In this document: piece by piece, positions 62,554 to 64,000 of the stretch
Layout: the number at the start of each line of letters is the position of its first letter
How positions within the stretch are numbered: the stretch's first letter is position 1
Assembly (NCBI GenBank): GCA_024803745.1
Contig: JANJXV010000024.1
Span: 13,345,427-13,409,426, forward strand
Reading direction: 5' to 3'
DNA length: 64,000 nt
Origin: Megascapheus bottae
Lineage: Eukaryota; Chordata; Mammalia; Rodentia; Geomyidae
Notes under the pieces: model-generated
Seen by the model: only the letters and a program-made list of their open reading frames with translations
The model's database searches: none
Told to the model about the DNA's origin: nothing
Program-made: the position numbers and the translations under genes

Positions 62554-63575
62554 TTCTTATCTTTCTGTCTTTCTCTCACTGGTCCTGGGGCTTGAACTCA
62601 AGGCCTGGGCTCTGTCCCTGAGCCTCTCTGTGCTCAATGCTAGCACTCTATCACTTGAACAACAGCAAAATTTCTGGCTTTTTCTGAGTAGTTTACTGGA
62701 GATAAGAGCCACAGACTTTCCTGCCTGGGCTGGCTTTGAACCCTGATCCTCAGATCTCAGCCTCCTGAATAGCTAGGATTACAGAAGAGAGTACCTTACC
62801 ATGATGTCCATTTTTTTTTTTTTTTTTTTGCCAGTCCTGGGGTATGAACTCAGGGCCTGAGCATTGTTCTTAGGCTTTCTCAAGGCTAGAGCTCTACCAC
62901 TTGAGTCACAGCACCACTTCCAGCTTTTTCTATGTATGTGGTATCAAGGAATTGAACCTGGGTCTTCACACATGCTAGGCAAGCACTCTACCATTAGATC
63001 AAACTCCCAGCCCATAATGTTCATTTTTAAAACATGTCTCACAACACTTCCAATATTCCCAAATTCAATTTGCAGCATACCAACACAACTCTTATTTGGG
63101 GCTACAGAAATACTTGTCCATAATTTTGCCCAAAATAACAGTCAGAGAAGAACAGTTAGGAAACTGCTCAGTCATAAGAAAGGGGAAATCAACTGGTTTC
63201 CATAGAAAAATTATATCTAAACAATCCTGAATCCAGACTTTTAGATCTAAATATTACATTAAATGTACAATGGAAAATAAAATTGAAACCATAAATCTGA
63301 TAAAACACACACACACACACCCCTTCTTTACAAAATTCTTACAGAAAAAAAAATCTCACACCATCCTCATACACACTATATTCCAGCTCATCCTCTACCA
63401 GGTAAAATGCAAGCATCAGAAGCAACCTCTCTATAAACAGTCCTACAGCTACATTTAGAAATGTCATGTAAAACACCACAGATTTGCCTTTACTCAATAG
63501 GAATGGCACTTACCAGTTGAGCAAAAGTGGTAACTTTCAGTCTCTTGAAAAGTTCATCTTTTTTATATCTATAAT
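48836..63575 (-). CDS. CEP41: Centrosomal protein 41 kDa, partial (last 8 coding exons)
   Basis: Reading the minus strand, exons 63514-63575, 62104-62173, 54956-55100, 53013-53164, 52545-52612, 51085-51199, 49641-49856 and 48836-48984 join in frame to the equivalent of residues 49-373, ending exactly at the 373-residue length I recall for human CEP41. Earlier exons (about 48 residues) lie beyond the right edge. Visible parts: a charged N-terminal helical stretch ([13 protein letters not shown]), an acidic linker, then a rhodanese-like domain (about 169-266, from [13 protein letters not shown] to MLSGGLKVLA) and a low-complexity basic C-terminus ending GKPWK. The loop that should hold the catalytic Cys reads LYDDDERLA, so sulphurtransferase activity is not expected. 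CEP41 acts at centrioles and cilia, aiding entry of TTLL6 for tubulin glutamylation; human mutations cause Joubert syndrome (established knowledge). Convergent with CPA1, as in other mammals. Confidence 0.96.
49641..49856 (-). CDS. CEP41: CEP41 exon encoding residues 253-324
   Basis: [16 protein letters not shown], then a basic stretch (RKRSSPK) and [20 protein letters not shown]. Donor CTA|GTAAGA joins the next exon to give DISSRLNQ. Confidence 0.95.
49962..50180 (+). mobile_element. Dimeric ID-like SINE
   Basis: Both monomers present in CEP41 intron; tail is A/C-rich rather than pure A. Confidence 0.82.
50312..50545 (+). mobile_element. Composite SINE
   Basis: ATCGGCTCATGCCTATAATC start; tail is an (ACAAA)n repeat. 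Confidence 0.72.
50688..50885 (+). mobile_element. Dimeric ID-like SINE, diverged
   Basis: Both monomers recognisable (GTCCTAGTGGCAGAGTGC; AAAGTGGTGCTATGGCTCAA), with CAAA-type tail. Confidence 0.8.
51085..51199 (-). CDS. CEP41: CEP41 exon encoding residues 215-252: degenerate rhodanese active loop
   Basis: [20 protein letters not shown] then [18 protein letters not shown]. Asp226 occupies the place of the catalytic Cys of active rhodaneses. Confidence 0.95.
51240..51485 (+). mobile_element. Composite SINE with duplicated right end
   Basis: Left half truncated; the segment TGAGCTGAAGAGCTCAGGG-CAG occurs twice (about 51368 and 51418), an internal duplication. Confidence 0.68.
51636..51852 (+). 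mobile_element. Dimeric ID-like SINE after a G12 run
   Basis: Full dimer preceded by a run of 12 G; A-rich tail interrupted by C. Confidence 0.83.
52080..52162 (-). mobile_element. ID-like monomer, decayed
   Basis: GAACTCAGAGCTTTGCACTT and GGTGTTCTACCTTTAG on the plus strand mirror the monomer's B and A boxes. Confidence 0.5.
52545..52612 (-). CDS. CEP41: CEP41 short exon encoding residues 192-214
   Basis: A 68-base exon for [23 protein letters not shown]. The donor is TAT|GTATCC, weak compared with the other exons of the gene. The exon is needed to keep phase between its neighbours (phase 1 in, phase 0 out). Confidence 0.92.
53013..53164 (-). CDS. CEP41: CEP41 exon encoding residues 141-191: rhodanese start
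   Basis: [13 protein letters not shown] to [23 protein letters not shown] is the opening strand and helix of the rhodanese fold. Confidence 0.95.
53643..53827. mobile_element. Ancient nonautonomous DNA transposon, about 185 bp
   Basis: Ends are imperfect inverted repeats (CAATCATGTGTCACATAACG on the left, CAGCCATGCATCCCTAATGA on the right, reverse strand). The interior resembles an old mammalian MER-type DNA element with AATGTGTGATTAGG. Family name not certain; no clear target duplication. Confidence 0.6.
54956..55100 (-). CDS. CEP41: CEP41 exon encoding residues 93-140
   Basis: Acidic, Ser/Gly-rich linker: [16 protein letters not shown] to SSRSTLQ. This is the least conserved part of the protein. 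Phase 1 acceptor, phase 2 donor. Confidence 0.94.
55205..55456 (-). mobile_element. Composite SINE
   Basis: Complete on the minus strand, 100 bases upstream of a CEP41 acceptor. Confidence 0.8.
56045..56292 (+). mobile_element. Composite SINE
   Basis: GTTGCCAGTGGCTCGTGCCT start, AATAAAATAAAC tail. Confidence 0.76.
56312..56815 (+). mobile_element. Dimeric ID-like SINE split by a nested composite SINE
   Basis: Left monomer 56312-56407 and right monomer from about 56703 belong to one element. A composite SINE (56408-56700) sits between them, with AAAAAGCTGG repeated on both sides as target duplication. Confidence 0.82.
56408..56700 (+). mobile_element. Composite (B1-like + right monomer) SINE, nested
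   Basis: GCCGGGTGTGATGGCTCACA start, B1/Alu-like left half, tRNA-like right half partly duplicated, poly(A). Younger than the SINE it interrupts. Confidence 0.8.
56830..57072 (+). mobile_element. Composite SINE
   Basis: AGGCACAGTGGCTCACACCT start, full right half and short A tail. Confidence 0.8.
57536..57612 (+). mobile_element. ID-like monomer
   Basis: GGGCTGCGGCTTAGTGGAAG through GATTTGATCCCTAGTACC; single monomer with short A tail. Confidence 0.65.
57690..57906 (-). mobile_element. Old composite SINE
   Basis: TATTACTTGAGCCATGCTTC and AATCTCAGCCTCCTGAACAG on the plus strand. Confidence 0.6.
57982..58219 (-). mobile_element. Composite SINE
   Basis: Complete minus-strand copy ending GCGTGAGCTACCATGCCCAG. 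Confidence 0.8.
58262..58457 (+). mobile_element. Dimeric ID-like SINE
   Basis: Full dimer, poly(A), target duplication ATCAAAAGTTTA at about 58250-58261 and 58458-58469. Confidence 0.87.
58869..59280 (-). mobile_element. Dimeric ID-like SINE interrupted by another copy of itself
   Basis: The minus-strand dimer is broken at about 59007 and resumes at 59215. GAACCCAGGTCTTTT occurs on both sides as target duplication of the inner copy. Confidence 0.82.
59008..59214 (-). mobile_element. Dimeric ID-like SINE, nested inner copy
   Basis: Complete dimer with poly(T) at its left end, lying in the same orientation as its host element. Confidence 0.85.
59362..59810 (+). mobile_element. Old composite SINE interrupted by a dimeric SINE
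   Basis: Decayed composite SINE (ACCAATGGTGCACACCTAGA...) resumes after the inner element; GAGTATAAGGCCC and GAGTGCAAGGCCC flank the insertion. Confidence 0.75.
59566..59760 (+). mobile_element. Dimeric ID-like SINE, nested inner copy
   Basis: Full-length dimer with poly(A), inserted in the older composite SINE around it. Confidence 0.86.
60022..60250 (+). mobile_element. Composite SINE, internal deletion
   Basis: CCGGTGTGGTGGCTCATGCT start; part of the B1-like half is missing before GCACTAAAAAGTC. Confidence 0.75.
62104..62173 (-). CDS. CEP41: CEP41 exon encoding residues 70-92
   Basis: [20 protein letters not shown] followed by RLE, ending one base into the Asp93 codon. Predicted helical segment before the acidic linker. 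Confidence 0.94.
62229..62355 (-). mobile_element. LINE-1 3' end, short fragment
   Basis: About 125 bases of L1 3' terminus near a CEP41 exon; no clear target duplication. Confidence 0.75.
62471..62555. repeat. (TTTC)n microsatellite
   Basis: About 20 units with one CTCT interruption at the left. Confidence 0.97.
62573..62795 (-). mobile_element. Composite SINE next to (TTTC)n
   Basis: Right monomer adjoins the TTTC satellite, which likely grew from the tail. Confidence 0.76.
62814..63016 (-). mobile_element. Dimeric ID-like SINE
   Basis: Minus-strand full dimer, poly(T) at left, ends in CTCCCAGCCC near 63013. Confidence 0.86.
63304..63321. repeat. (CA)n short microsatellite
   Basis: Nine CA units in CEP41 intron. 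Confidence 0.9.
63514..63575 (-). CDS. CEP41: CEP41 exon encoding residues 49-69
   Basis: Starts with two bases of the Asn49 codon, then [20 protein letters not shown]. Acceptor TTTTCAG and donor CTG|GTAAGTG. First CEP41 exon inside the window. Confidence 0.94.
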
Positions 63576-64000
63576 CTGAAAAGCAGGATAAGACAGGTTG
63601 ATTTCTGCTTTCTTAGAGCTATTAATGCTTTTTGGTCATGGAGTCCTATCTTTCAAATCTCTGGTAAGCTATTATACGTATCATCTCATTTGATCCTCAG
63701 AACCATGCTTAAACTAGGTGGGTGGGATATAGAAACAAGAGCTTTATCTTGTGTGACTGTTGTTCTTAATATACTATGTTATTTCTCTTTTCCTTTTTTT
63801 TGCCCTTAATCTCATACTGTTACTGTATCTGACTTTGTTACCTGGTATATTGTATATACATTTATTTGTTTATTTGAAATAGGAAAGGGAAGGGGGCAAA
63901 ACAAGATATTTAGGAGGGGATGGGGAGGGAAATGGGGACAAAAACATGAGAAGGGGTATCAATGTGTAAGAAGTAATGCACCTACTGCCTGATGAATGTA
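63576..64000. other. CEP41 upstream intron, truncated by the window edge
   Basis: Unique sequence to about 63748, then a plus-strand L1 3' end running off the edge. No sign of the preceding CEP41 exon. Confidence 0.7.
63750..64000 (+). mobile_element. LINE-1 3' end, cut by window edge
   Basis: Sense-strand copy with the G-rich tract at 63875-63935; continues past the right edge. Confidence 0.8.

Larger units (their letters stand above)
48985..63513. other. CEP41 introns inside the window
   Basis: Very SINE-dense, especially 49.9-51.9 kb and 55.2-60.3 kb, with nested insertions. 53165-54955 is mostly unique except for an old DNA transposon; 60.3-62.1 kb is nearly repeat-free. Confidence 0.75.

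Noticed and set aside
62373..62579. Lys/Glu-rich open frame on the minus strand
   Set aside because: Translation of the TTTC microsatellite.

Overview
This is mammalian genomic DNA: three split genes with GT-AG introns, separated by introns and intergenic DNA full of SINEs, 5'-truncated LINE-1 copies and microsatellites. The gene order reads CPA5 (+), CPA1 (+), CEP41 (-), which is the conserved carboxypeptidase cluster next to MEST on human 7q32 and mouse chromosome 6. The dominant SINE is a dimer. Its left half is ID-like (tRNA-Ala type, with clear A and B boxes) and its right half is a second tRNA-like unit. As I remember it, this is the IDL-Geo family, restricted to geomyoid rodents (kangaroo rats, pocket mice, pocket gophers). 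The source is therefore most likely a heteromyid or geomyid rodent; the family name and taxon are recalled, not searched.

Layout. 1-2.95 kb: intergenic, upstream of CPA5. 2997-25407: complete CPA5 coding region, 11 coding exons, 434 codons; intron 3 is 10.2 kb and intron 8 is 4.2 kb. 25.4-32.1 kb: intergenic, with an unexplained CCAAT/TATA pair near 31.4 kb. 32187-38442: complete CPA1, 10 coding exons, 419 codons, with a TATA-like box and an AATAAA signal. 38.4-48.8 kb: convergent intergenic region, with a repeat-poor block at about 45.4-48.4 kb. 48836-63575: the last eight coding exons of CEP41 on the minus strand, equivalent to residues 49-373; the first exons lie beyond the right edge.

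How the genes relate. CPA5 and CPA1 are tandem paralogues from the A-type (M14) metallocarboxypeptidase family. Both keep the signal peptide, the activation segment, the zinc ligands His/Glu/His, the substrate-anchoring arginines, the Tyr248 equivalent and the Glu270 equivalent, so both should be active zymogens. Seven of the eight introns downstream of the propeptide boundary are shared with identical phase; CPA1 lacks one intron that CPA5 has. CEP41 is an unrelated centrosomal/ciliary protein with a rhodanese-like domain that lacks the catalytic cysteine, and it meets CPA1 tail to tail.

The most interesting non-genic signals are: a 1.12-kb LINE-1 insertion with a 15-bp target-site duplication, in which the ORF1 3' half is inverted and joined directly to the L1 3' end with no ORF2 (a twin-primed, half-L1-like insertion); a composite SINE family whose right half is shared with the dimeric SINE; three nested SINE insertions; and an in-frame read-through with stop and AATAAA in CPA1 intron 2 that could give a truncated propeptide transcript. 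I see no bacterial-type system, CRISPR array, rRNA gene or convincing functional tRNA gene.
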